A stretch of 64,000 nt of DNA from Polydactylus sextarius (taxonomy: Eukaryota > Chordata > Actinopteri > Polynemidae), in NCBI GenBank assembly GCA_016801845.1, contig CM028931.1, positions 7,624,587 through 7,688,586 of the forward strand. Direction: 5' to 3'. This document shows positions 34,461 to 45,558 of the stretch, piece after piece; position 1 is the first letter of the stretch, and each line of letters opens with the position of its first letter. The notes below the pieces were generated by a model. The model made no database searches. It was given only the letters and a program-made list of their open reading frames with translations, and had not been told where the DNA came from. The position numbers were made by a program, and so were the translations under genes.

Positions 34461-37400
34461 ATGGCAGATTTCTCGGTGAGTTCCTGTGTTATGTTTATTT
34501 CCTCGTATCCAGTGGTTACAGATGTGTTTAGTCACTTTTTTTTTTCTTTTCTCTTTCTTTCTCTTTCCTTCCTCAGCTGGCAGATGCTTTAGGAGACGAC
34601 ACCCCGAGGCAGGCGAAGAAAATAGGCAACACTAACCCGACCGCTCCTGCTAGTAATCCTGCACCTCCTGCAAATCCAGGATGGCCCGGTTCAGCCCCCG
34701 GGGCCCCCACCCAGCCTTCAGCTCCGACTGACTTCAGCGGTGGATCGTCGGGTCCAGGAGCACCAGCGCCGGGGCAGTTTCCGTACCCGTCTGGTCCTGG
34801 AGCTCCAGGTCAATACCCAGTGCCTCCTTCAGCTCCTGGTGGGTTCCCCCCCGGTGGTCATGGGATGCCTGGACAATACCCACCTGCTCCAGGAGCTCCA
34901 GGGCAGTTCCCCTCTAGCCCCGGAGCCCCCGGGCAGTTCCCAGGGCAGTACCCGCCTGAAGGAGCTCCAGGGCAGCTACCAGGAGGACCTGTCCCTTACC
35001 CAGGCGGACCCTTTCCCTCCGGTCCCGGAGCACCACCTGGGCCTTATCCAAATATGCCTTTCCCTGGAGGCAACGGCATGTACGGACCAGGAGGTCCAGG
35101 TGCGTTCCCTCCTGCAGCTGGTCCTGGCACATTCCCTCCGTTTCCAGCTGGCGGATTTCCTCCGATCCCCACCGGGTCCTGGGGACCACCTGCAGGTGGA
35201 GGCTTCCCTCCCGCTCCGGGGCCCTTCGGTCCTGGGCCCGGTCCCATGGGTCCGTACGGCGGACCTGCCGCCCCAGGAGGCATGTTGGTGAGTAGTAACG
35301 CCGGTTATAACACTGTATCGCTTGCTTGCTGCATTTCTTTGCTGTTGCGTTTTTCTTTTGGTGTTAAGTGGAGCATTTGTCTCACCTCTGCCAGCTGCCA
35401 GCTAAATATACTAACAGTTCATCTGTTAAAAAAGATGCAGCTCTACTCTGGTTCACGGTCTCTTTTAAAATATTCAGTAAAATTCAGTTGATGTGTGGAA
35501 AAGGGGGGGAAAAAAAAAAAATCGCAGGATGGTGAATTTATTTTTATTTCTGTGTCTTTGGCTCTGCTGGGGTGCGAAGCAAATACATAATAAACATCAG
35601 AATAAACAGAATCTTCCAAAAAGTAGTTATCAAAAAACAAAATGTATTCTTGTTTTTCAGCCCAGATATAACCCACCGTATAATTGAAAGACATGAGCTC
35701 AACTTTTCAGTCGGACAAGGACGTCACTTCTACATATGGAGTCTACATATGGTTTGATTAGTGCCAAAGACTGAATGTCTATTTGCATATATATATATAT
35801 TTTATATACCGTTACAGTTGTGCAGTTGAGTGGGGATGTATTGTTAAATGAAGTGCAATATTATTTTTAAAGGATGTTTACGCTAAACTCACATGTAAAC
35901 TCTGTAAAATCACATTTTGTTTTTTTGCTCGTCACAGACTGTCACTTTTATCACCTGCTTCTTTACGTGATCACGATTAAAAAAAAACTTGTTTTTGGTG
36001 TCGATTTACACTTTTGTTTTTTTCTCCTTTAATCACTTTTACTTTTACTTTAACCACCACTTCGCACAAACTTGCGACAAAAGCGCGAGTTGCGTCAAGA
36101 GTGGAATAAGACCATGAGTCATTAGGGAGTTCCCGTAAGGAATGTGGGCGGGGGTCAAAGTTTGAAATGATGTTTAACTTTTTTTTTTTTTTAAAAAAAA
36201 AAAAAAGAAAAGAACGGAAAGAAAAAATAAATCTCTGTTTATCGTTAAGTGTGACCACTTCTGCTTTATCAACACAGTAAGTTGTTTTAAAAAAAAAAAA
36301 AAAAAAAATACTTAAATGATGATTAATTTCAAAATAAAGCACAATCATTAAATAAATAAGTGTGTTGCCGTTGGTCTAAAGCGCGAGTGTTTCTTTCAGA
36401 TGGTGCCGCACGATCTCCCTCTTCACGCTGGAATTATGCCGCGACTTTTGATCACGATAGTCGGGGAGCCCATGCCCGGTGCAGACAGGTATCAACAAGA
36501 CTCGGACTCTAATTCTGTTGTCGGGATTTAACCCTACGTTTGTCCCTAATCCTCTGTAACGTCACGGCAATGTCGTCACCCTCAACATGAGGTTCACACA
36601 CACACTGCCGCTGTATATATTTGAATATCTTCTGTTATTTTTTTTTTTTTTTTGCAGGTTCCATGTTGATTTCATGAAAGGTCCGGATATCGTCTTTCAT
36701 TTTAACCCACGTTTCCCCGAGCGAACTATCGTCAGAAACTCCAACCTGGGTGGATGCTGGGGCCCGGAGGAGCGGGAAGGAGGATTCCCGTTTGTCCAGG
36801 GACAACGTTTTGAGGTAAAGTGTCGGGTGTTGTAAGGATCTTAAGTTACGCCTCTTCCGGTCGACCCACTGGGAATGAATGATATTAATTGTTTTCTGAT
36901 CCACTTTGACTTCTACCCTGAATCACACATATCCTGTATCTTAATTTAAATTTTAATTTCTATGTTGCCGTGGTTGTTAACAACACATCCACTAGAGGGC
37001 AGAGTTTCAAACTCCGACGTAAGTTTGAAACGATAACAAACGTGGCGACAGCGAAGGAGATCGCAGCGTTGGCTCTAAGAAAGACAGAAAAAGAGGCGCT
37101 CGGAGATTTCGGTTGTCTTCTTTGTTCCTCTCGCTGGTCGCACGTGAGCTATGCTATGCAACGCTGCCCCCGACGGTTTCCAGTGGTATTGTTGCGTGCT
37201 GCTACGGATCAGTAAGCTCCTGAAAACAGACCAAAATCCCGCATAGAGCAGAAATGGGCCTTTAGGCTGCATTTACAAACGCGGATCCACTAAACCGTTT
37301 CCACCAAGTAAGTTCTTGGTAACATTTAGGGGCCTGGGAACTTTACTTTACACTTGTGTGTGTGTGTATGTACGTGTGTGTGCGTACATGTGTGTGTGAG

Positions 37401-39387
37401 TGTATCGAACCGAACCAAACCGCGAATTTTGTGCATTGCTGCCACCTCAGTAACTGGTTAGACTACAAACCAAATAGCCACGCCCCCTCTCTTCCCGGCT
37501 GAAGAGAGAACGAGGAGCAGTTGGATAAAACTGACCAGGTGAGATATTTTCCTAGGTTGGCGTAGCTAGCTGTTAAGCTAACGTTAGCCGACGGAGTTTT
37601 GACGAGCATCGTAGTCCGCTCCGGGACAAGAAAATCATTTTTCTTCTCTCCGTTGACTCCATTATAATTTTTACAATGTAGATGGACGTGATTTAGGCTC
37701 CCTATAGTCATGGAAACCTCAACAACATAAATATGTTGTGTATACTGTAGATGTATGTATAACTGAGCTTCACATACGCCCATAGTCCACTCAGAGTTTC
37801 CACTTGTGGAAACTCTGGGTGTGTTCACACCTTATCAACTTAAGTATTTTTACCCTTTAGATTACGAGTAGAAAGGTCCCAGATTAAATTAGGAATATTG
37901 GACCATTTACAACCTTATGAGCAGCAAATTTAGCCAAACAAATTTTTCTGCATCATGTTTTGTTAAAAACTAGTTTTCCCTGCATTTTCGGAACTCGCGA
38001 TTTAACGAGAAACCGTCTTTTTATTGCCACTTCGAATGGAATGTGATCGATTTTAAGGAAGGTCTTTAAACTGCATAGTTTCGCGATAAAAGTCTTGAAA
38101 CAAAACAAAATTGAATTAAATGTTTGAACCTGTTGTTATCGGGGTGAAAGCTGTTAAACGCTGTGAAGATCCCCTTTAATATCGGCGGCTTTAAAGCAAT
38201 AAATTACTACTTTTAATGTTATAAAGTTATTTAAAGTGATGGACTGGAGTAATTTGAACCCAGGGTTTATTTCACCACGAATATGAGTCAAACACTGCCC
38301 TCAAGAGATATTTTACGTGGTTAAAGTAATATCGAGTTTGATCGTCTTTTGTTTTCACAACCAAATAGTTAACAATGAAAGTAAATGGGGCAGCCAGCCA
38401 AATGTATGTAAAATGTCATTTTTTAACCCTAATCAAGTTCAAAATATCACCTCACTTTAGCAGTAGCATGAATAGGGTCCCTACACATATTTGTCACAGA
38501 TTTAAAGATTCATCATTTTCCTGAACAACTGGCCAATGTGTCCATGAAGTAAGTCTTGTAAAAAGTCTTTTTAAAAAACACTCGGTTCACTTAACTAAGT
38601 TATCAGTACTTCAGTTTATGTGTAGGGACAATATTCATGCTACTGCTGAAGTGAAGTGATATTTTGAGCTTTATTAGTGGTTAAAAAATTACAATTTAGA
38701 TACATTTGGCTGGCTGCCCCATTTACTTTTATTGTTATCCATTTAGTTGTAAAAAAATAGACCAACATGAAATATCTCTTGAGCAGGTGTTTGGCTCGTA
38801 TTCATGGTGAAATAGACCCTGGGACCATCACTTTAATTTTTTTAATCAGTGTTAAATATGAGGCTAATGAGGCCATGAAGTTAGCTTAGCATAAAGGCTA
38901 GAAACAAGAAGAAACAGCTAGCTAACGAAACAAAATGAATGAATGCGTTCTACAGGTGCTGGCGTTGAATTTTCTTTTTAAACCAAGTTAGAATAGCCGC
39001 TAACTCTTCCATTTGTTTTCAGTCTTTATGCTAAGCTAAGTTAAGCTAAGCTAGCTTAGTTTTGGTTAGCTAGTCAGCGAAGGTTACTCCAGACTATCAC
39101 TTTAAGACGAAACCTAGGACATTTATAATAACTTAAACTCATCAAGTGTTTACATTTCAATATTTCCACTTGAGAGATTGTAAATTGAGCTGTTTTGTTT
39201 TTGTTTTTGTTTTGTGTCGGTTTCCGTGCAGCTGAAGATCCTGGTGGAGGAGGACATGTTTAAAGTGGCGGTGGACGGAAACCACCTGCTGGAGTACGAG
39301 CACAGAGTCAGAGGCCTGGAGGAGGTGACCCTGGTGCGAGTGGTCGGAGACGTGGCCCTTTACAGCGCGGCCCCGAGCATGATCTGA
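34461..39387 (+). CDS. lgals3: Galectin-3 (chimera-type galectin)
   Basis: A beta-galactoside-binding lectin with a self-associating N-terminal tail. It acts in the cytosol, in the nucleus and, after non-classical secretion, at the cell surface. Exons: 34461-34475, 34577-35287, 36400-36488, 36658-36814, 39232-39387, giving 375 residues against 250 in human. N-terminus MADFSLADALGDD is conserved. Residues about 25-242 are Pro/Gly/Ala-rich imperfect repeats (PGAPGQFP type), encoded by one 711-nt exon, which accounts for the extra length. The carbohydrate-recognition domain spans about 243-375, with sugar-contact residues His286, Asn288, Arg290, Asn299, Trp306, Glu309 and Arg311. There is no signal peptide. 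The last intron holds foldback B and element D copies. Long frames on the other strand across the repeat exon are compositional shadows. Confidence 0.97.
36838..37720 (+). mobile_element. Interspersed element family D, copy 3
   Basis: Begins with 'ttgacttctaccctgaatc' near 36905 and continues to 'tctccgttgactcc' near 37650. It shares the 'cctaggttggcgtagctag' block with the other copies. The middle (about 36970-37430) differs, so it may contain a nested insertion. It lies in the last LGALS3 intron. Confidence 0.72.
38231..39105. mobile_element. Foldback element family B, copy 2 (most complete)
   Basis: Termini TTTAAAGTGAT...GGAGTAA and TTACTCC...ATCACTTTAA are mutually inverted. The inner arms include 'ggggcagccagcc' and its complement, and 'gcatgaatagggtccctaca' and its complement. 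875 bp, non-coding, in the last LGALS3 intron. Confidence 0.87.
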
Positions 39388-40144
39388 AACCTCAGAGCTA
39401 CGAACGAAAAATCAATAAATCAATAAATAAAAAAAAAAAAAAAACACAACGCGCGCCGTACCGGGGAGACGCCAGACTCGACCACTGAAAAAAAAAAAAA
39501 AATCACTTCAAACGCTCTGATGAAGACGGCAGATTAACGCAGGTCCGCGCTTATAACCTGTTTTTTTTTTTTTTTTTTACTGGATAACGTCATTTTTCCA
39601 GCTACTCACTCTGATATCTTTTACGACATAACGGCATCTTTTAGTAGCGAGTTAGGTCAAATGCGTTTAATACCGATATTTTAAGGAAATACTAATTTAT
39701 TCCTAACGAAAAGACGTTTGTAGGCCGAGTGGAAAGATGCGACGTGTCTCATATACTTTCCATTAATTTGCTGTATTTTGTTTACAGTGCGTGTTCGCTT
39801 CTTACTCTTACTGTCCTTTATATCGGTATCTTGATAAGCCTTTGTAATGCATGAGAGCGCGATGCTGAAAATCCTCAATCCTCGTTTTATTCCAATGCTG
39901 GCACGACGTCGAGGCAAAAGAAGCAAACGTGCGACGACGTGTATTTAAATACAGACTTTGATCTGGATCCCGTGTTCAGTATCAATCCTCCTGAGCCACC
40001 GGGACCGGGGCGCGACGATTCACGAGTAATGATTTCATGTTGAAGTCGAATCGAATTCCGAGAGAAATTTTAAGTCGAACAAAGAGGAGCTGATTTGTTG
40101 CCAAAGATGACGGCGGTGCAGAAATTAGAGATTGTTTGCTAACA

Positions 40145-40150
40145 AATAAA
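40145..40150 (+). terminator. lgals3: Candidate distal poly(A) signal of LGALS3
   Basis: AATAAA about 760 bp after the stop codon, just before the sequence turns into an interspersed repeat. Closer AATAAA hexamers also occur within 60 bp of the stop (around 39411-39429), so alternative 3' ends are possible. Confidence 0.45.
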
Positions 40151-40414
40151 ACGGCAACAAAGGAAAAACTGACTGAAACTGCTGTTTTATTTTGAACATC
40201 CTCCTCGTGAACAATATTAATGATTAATTTCGGTCCCTGTTCTGTAGTAAATCAGATTTATAGTTTAATAAACGTGATGGAACTTGGAAGTAAATTTACT
40301 GAATTAAAAGTGCAGTTTTGTTCGTTTGTATCTCTCTTGTACCTGAGTCTTTCCCTTCTACCGTGTCACATTATTGGCCGATTTGTCGACTGATACTTTA
40401 TTGATCGGAAAATT

Positions 40415-40925
40415 CAATTCAGTTTTATTTATATAGCTCCAAATCATAAAAAACGTATTTATTTTAATACATTTTACATGGAGAAACCCAACATTTCCAC
40501 AACACAGGAAGAAGAAACCTGTATGTAATATGTAACATATTGATATAAAGACATGAAGAGGTGCAGTGCATCATGGGAGTTCCTCAGCAGTCTAATCCTA
40601 CAGCAGCTTAACTAAAGGATGGTTCAGGTGGAACCATCATTAACTATGAGCTTTATCATAAAGGAAAGTTTCCAGTCTAACCTTAAATGTAGAAAGGGTG
40701 TCTGCCTCCTGGACCCAAACTGGATCTGGTTCCATCAGAGAGGAACCTGATCACTGAAGACTCTACCTCCCATTCTGGTCTTATAGAGTCTAGGAACCAC
40801 ACGTAAACCAGCGGTTTGTGATCTATTAGGATAATAAGGAACTATAAGCTCCTTGGGATATGATGGAGCCTGATCATTAAGGGTTTTATAGTCAAGCAGG
40901 AAGATTTTAAATTCAATTTTGATTT
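40415..40925. mobile_element. Dispersed teleost repeat
   Basis: 'aattcagttttatttatatag' opening, then 'gtgcatcatgggagttcctc' and 'gatggagcctgatcattaag'. I recognise this text as a high-copy repeat of fish genomes. The class (SINE-like or DNA-transposon-derived) was not settled and there is no open frame. Confidence 0.55.
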
Positions 40926-41210
40926 TTTTTTTTTTTTTTACAGGAAATCAATGAAGAGCAAAAGAAATATGATCTCTGGTCCTACTTCCTGTCAGTACTG
41001 GTGAAAAGCCATCTTTGGATATTCTTAATCATTTTGATATAAGGCCACTAAAAGTGGAAGGTGATACAAAGACAATTAAATAGTATGAAAACTGATTTTT
41101 TTTAAAAATGTCAATTTTTGAATTTTAGTATCTATAAGATAATAACTGAAATGGATGTGATATATTATACATCCCATATTTGTTATAAGATAGTCAAATC
41201 TTCTTTTGCT

Positions 41211-41372
41211 TGTTTTCGTTTTTGTTTTTGTTTTCTTCTACTGTTTATTGGAGGTAGCATCCTACAATTTGTAAGATAGATAGATAGTCAAAAATCTTTT
41301 GTTTCTTTTCTTCTTCTACTGTTTATTGGAAGTAGCATCCTACAATTTGTAGGAGATAGATAGATAGATAAT
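41211..41372. repeat. 78-bp tandem duplication with GATA tracts
   Basis: 'ctactgtttattgga' through 'gtagcatcctacaatttgta' occurs at about 41238 and again at about 41316, each copy followed by (GATA)n. Non-coding, between LGALS3 and SYNJ2BP. Confidence 0.8.
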
Positions 41373-41811
41373 ATAAACATCACCACCACAAGACAGTAAT
41401 GTTTAAAAAAAGATGAAGATAAAATATAAAACAGGGCAAAACAATATAAATGAAAATAATAAGGAAATAAATAACCTTGTTGAGGTCAAAAAAACAAAGA
41501 AAAAGATAATGTTCCTGACTGTGCAGTATTAATATACTGAGGTATTTCTACTTATATTTGCAGTATTTTTTGCGTCCGTGCGATCAAAGTTGCAGTCTGC
41601 AGTTCCTCCTCACGCCGCCAGGAGGCAGCACGACCACAAAGCGGCGCCTCTGCGGCGGAGGAAGCAAATCGAAACTCCTCAATGAGTTCACCTTCAGAGA
41701 AATAGTTAGTGCGTCTCCCCCTTCCCCTCTTCCTCCTCCTGCTCCTCCTCCTCCTCCTCCAGGAGCTGCTCCTCTCCCTCGGAACACTCGTTTTAATCGC
41801 TCGGGGACAAA

Positions 41812-44800
41812 ATGAATGGCTCCGTGCACTCCTCTTCCAGCGTGGTGGAGATAAATCTGAGGCGAGGACCCGCAGGTAACGAGCACGAAGTTGACGCGGA
41901 GCTAGCCCGGAGCTAGCGGCTAACGCGGCTAACGCGGCTAACGCGGCGACGCAAATCAAACGCTGTCAAAGCTAACGCGTTTGTCTCCGGCTCCTCGGCG
42001 AGCTAAAGGCTAATTTGCGAGTCAAAAGTCAAAAAAAAAAACATCATCGTGTGTGTGGTGTGTTGCCGCGCGCTATAATCATAGAAGCGAGGGTAAAGGA
42101 GCTAGTTTAGCTCCGGTAAAGTCAGTTTTACAGCAAAAATGTTTTTTTTTACACTTTGACGCAGTGTTTAAATCCTTAAAAAGAAGTAACGGCCTGTCAG
42201 TTTCTATATTGAATCCAGTTAAGAGGGTTTATTTAGCTTTAACAGAGTAACGCGGTGTTATGTAACACGTAGCGAAGTGACCTTTCTTTGAGCAGCTGAG
42301 TTGGACTGATTTCTTTTTGTACTTTGATCCATTGAGATAAATTGTAGAATTGAATCAGCAGCTTTTACCCTGGATAAACATTTGACATTTGTTCCTATTG
42401 ACTTTCACTCAAAAAAAAAAAAAAAAAAATCATTCCTCTCTAATCTGATCATCCTTGTTTCTTTTTAATCTTTGTCTTCTAGGTTTAGGCTTCAATATAG
42501 TTGGAGGCATGGACCAGCAGTATGTTGTGAATGACACCGGTATTTATGTGTCTAAAATAAAAGAAGATGGAGCAGCAGGTTTGGACGGACGACTCCAGGA
42601 GGGAGACAAGATCCTGGCGGTAATGAATGTTGACTCTCAACCAGGAGGTTTTTTTTTTTTTTAGAAGCTGGAGGAGGATATTTACATTTGCACAGCTCTG
42701 TAAACGAGCTAATCGTCCCATCATTTGTCCACATAACGTCCTCTAGTTGCCTCGCTAGCGAATATAAATCAAAAAAACGTGAATCCCGACGCTAAATATC
42801 AAATTATTCCAACATCAATCATTGGAATTTTTGTGCCTTGAATCCGTAAATCGTGTAGGTTTAGTTTGTCATCGCCCACGCTTCAATCTAAAGGGACTTG
42901 CAACAAGTGACAGATGACGCTAAAGCTCCAGAGACGTTTAAGGAAGTAAACAAGAGCAGAATTAGGTGAGGAGGCAAAGTGCAAAGAGATCAAGAGTACT
43001 AGTTATTAATAGGGTTGCAAAGGTAAATTTCCAAGGAAACTATGGTTTATTCCAAATGGGTAGCGTCCCACAGGAATTAAACGGGAATAAACTGGAAATT
43101 TGGGATGATTTAAAGAAACATGTATGAGTCATACACCAACATAAATGTTAGGACTGTAAAGAGTCGATTTATTAGTCGATACGTATTGGTTCGACCAATA
43201 TTCTGATTGGTAGAGTTTTTCAGTTCAATTCAACTATTGCGCTGATTGGACCAGCCCAGTGTCAATCAGACTGCTGATCTACAGCTTTTATTGGCTGATT
43301 AGACCAATATATAAATTAAAACAAAGTGTCAGGACTGTTCTGGACTTTTCCACAACACACAGATTCCCAGTCTGCCCCTGAATGCGGCATATCACCTCAA
43401 AACGGTAAGATAACTTGTCTGCGTTAGGTTGCTCCGTCCGTTTTGAGTATACGAACATATCAGAATTGGCATATTTTAATGTTTTAGCCTAATAATCGGT
43501 TTATAACTGGCAGCATCCCTCAGATACACCCCACGCTGCCTCCTCTATCATCCAAACGCTCAGATACACGTGATGCGAAACGGCGTCAGAGCCGACAGAC
43601 TCGAGCATTTTCTTGCTTTTGCACATTTTTTTCACTGGTTTTTTTTCCAATCGACAATGCATGTTCAACGACTCCTTCTCCGATCAACTGTGTTGATCTG
43701 ATTGTTTTATCCAAGATTTTTTTCCACCAGCTATATTTATGTTCCTAACCTTCAACTTGGATCATTCCCGGTTTATTCCTGTTAATTCCCACGGAAAGTT
43801 CCCAACATTTTCGCAAATTGCAACCGTAGCTAGTGGTAGTACTAGTTAAAGATGTTAAGGTGTTGGATAAGAAGGTGTTCAAGAGATAGTTTATTAGTAA
43901 TTTTGCTTATTGAGTATTAAAAACATATCAAAACAATTTTATTCTCGCTTCCGTTTGGTCGCTGATCAATTTTTAGCTCTTTCGAAAAGGAGAAACTAAA
44001 TTAGCCGAAACGTTTTTCACGCGGAAAATTAATGACAAATGGTGACATATTCTCTGCAGCCAAAAAGGAGTCGAAAAGATTTAAAAAAAGCTTTCAGCGA
44101 TGACTTTTATTGTTTTAAGTAGCCGAGTAAACCTTGTTGTGTAACGTTAGATAAATGGAGTCAAGTTGGAGAACCTGATGCACAAAGCCGCGGTGGATCT
44201 GTTCCGGACGGCGGGAGAAGACGTGAAGCTTCGCGTTCAGAAAAAGGTAAGGAGACGCCGAAGACTTTTAAACCCGTTTTTGGTCACCAAACACACCTTT
44301 TAGTGCCTTTTACAGTTTCAATAAAAGATGGTAAAAACAAATAAATCAACAGTTTTTATATAAAAGAGAACTGGAACTTAGATAACTACATGTTTGAATA
44401 ACTAAACAGAGATTTTCAGAGGAAAAATATGTAAGAAAAACAGAAACCTGCTCTTATCCTGACATGTTTTTACCAATTTAGTTATATATCCGATATCGAC
44501 TTTTTGCCGATATCCGATATGCCGATATTGTCCGAACACTTACACTTCCGATATCAACCGATATATGCCGGCTTTTTTCCCCAAAACTAATTCTAGGTCA
44601 CATCACGTATCTCTTGTCGTGGAGTTAACACATTACCTATTTTTATTAGCCGTGTTTCCACCAAGTAATTAGTTTTTCAAAGCAACATTGGATTGGATCA
44701 CCCTGATCCTGATACATAGTTTTCGAGATTACGAAATCGGGATTACCAGTGTTTTACTATGCTGAAAGGCTTAATTGGTAGCCAATGTCGACTTTATCTG

Positions 44801-45558
44801 CTTTATCCCTGTAACAGTTAAACAAGTCAACAGCAAAATATAGATAAAATTATATAAACTAAATTATACGAAGCTGTTATTTTACTACATTTTCTTCCTG
44901 GATTCCACCTGGAAATCCTACCGCCTGTTGGGATCAGGATAATCCTGCTTTTTTAGATCAAAGTTATCCAAATCCCGCTGAAAAGTTTTGAACAACACAA
45001 ACCGAATGTTTGACCCAAATTAAAAGTAGGATTGGATTCCGTGATCCTATCTGATGTCAGAATCCTTCTTTCCCTTTTGAGACGACTTTTGATCCGATCC
45101 GATAACCAAAATCCGATCAGATTAGCTTTGAACGACTGGCCCTTTGTGTGGTAAGCTTGTTAGCCACGACTAGCCGCACACTGTTGTTGTTGTTGTTGTT
45201 GTTGTTTTGTTTGTTCATCAATCACACGTCGGTAAACATCTCAGGACGCCACAAGCATTTACCTATAACGATCCTTTACAGATGTTACATAATTATCCTA
45301 ATATCGGGTCGATAATCCGGCCGATATTACCGCTCGCCCTAATGTAAATGTAATAAATATCACCACCTGTGCAGCTTTAATGTTCATCCCTGGTTTCTTT
45401 TCTGTGTCTTTCAGCTGCCGCATCACATGAACGGACCTTCAGACCCACAACCAGAACACCATTCTTCTGCGTTTCCTCTGGCGATATTCGCCGCTTTAGC
45501 GGGAGCGGTCGCCCTCGCTTCGTTCGTTTACTTGCGATACGCTAGGAAACACTTTTAA
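41812..45558 (+). CDS. synj2bp: Synaptojanin-2-binding protein (OMP25), tail-anchored PDZ protein
   Basis: A mitochondrial outer-membrane protein with a cytosolic PDZ domain that binds C-terminal ligands such as synaptojanin-2. Exons: 41812-41875, 42483-42619, 44151-44246, 45415-45558. They total 441 nt, encoding 146 residues (human 145). The PDZ domain spans about residues 12-98, with carboxylate loop GLGF at 22-25 and the conserved DGRLQEGDKIL. A linker (100-119) leads to a single tail anchor at about 120-139, ending RYARKHF; the flanking basic residues fit outer-mitochondrial targeting. The start follows a G/C-rich leader and matches human MNG. Exon 2 reads on into an A/T tract, but the GT at 42620 is the donor and phase is kept. 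Two hAT-like elements occupy introns 2 and 3. Confidence 0.96.
43010..43838. mobile_element. hAT-like non-autonomous element in SYNJ2BP intron 2
   Basis: Left end TAGGGTTGCAAAGG with 'ggtttattcc', right end 'ggtttattcctg'...'ttgcaaccgta': the ends are inverted and resemble hAT termini (AGGGTTGC). The interior around 43140-43330 has a different character and may be a nested insertion. No transposase. Confidence 0.62.
44477..45343. mobile_element. hAT-like non-autonomous element in SYNJ2BP intron 3
   Basis: The left end has repeated CCGATATC/GCCGATAT words. The right end has 'gtcgataatccggccgatatt' followed by 'ccgctcgccctaa', the inverted form seen in fish hAT-derived repeats. A (GTT)n sits at 45183-45206. 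Non-coding. Confidence 0.55.

Noticed and set aside
34740..35291. 183-codon plus-strand frame and antisense Pro/Gly frames over galectin-3
   Set aside because: Off-frame readings of the repetitive G/C-rich LGALS3 exon; only the LGALS3 frame joins to the lectin exons.
41552..41959. 135-codon minus-strand ORF near SYNJ2BP start
   Set aside because: Arg/Ser/Ala-rich reading of the G/C-rich promoter and leader, with no domain or splice support.
42485..42734. SYNJ2BP exon 2 read-through ending in GGFFFF
   Set aside because: The GT at 42620 keeps phase with the exon at 44151 and restores the PDZ sequence; the read-through is intron.
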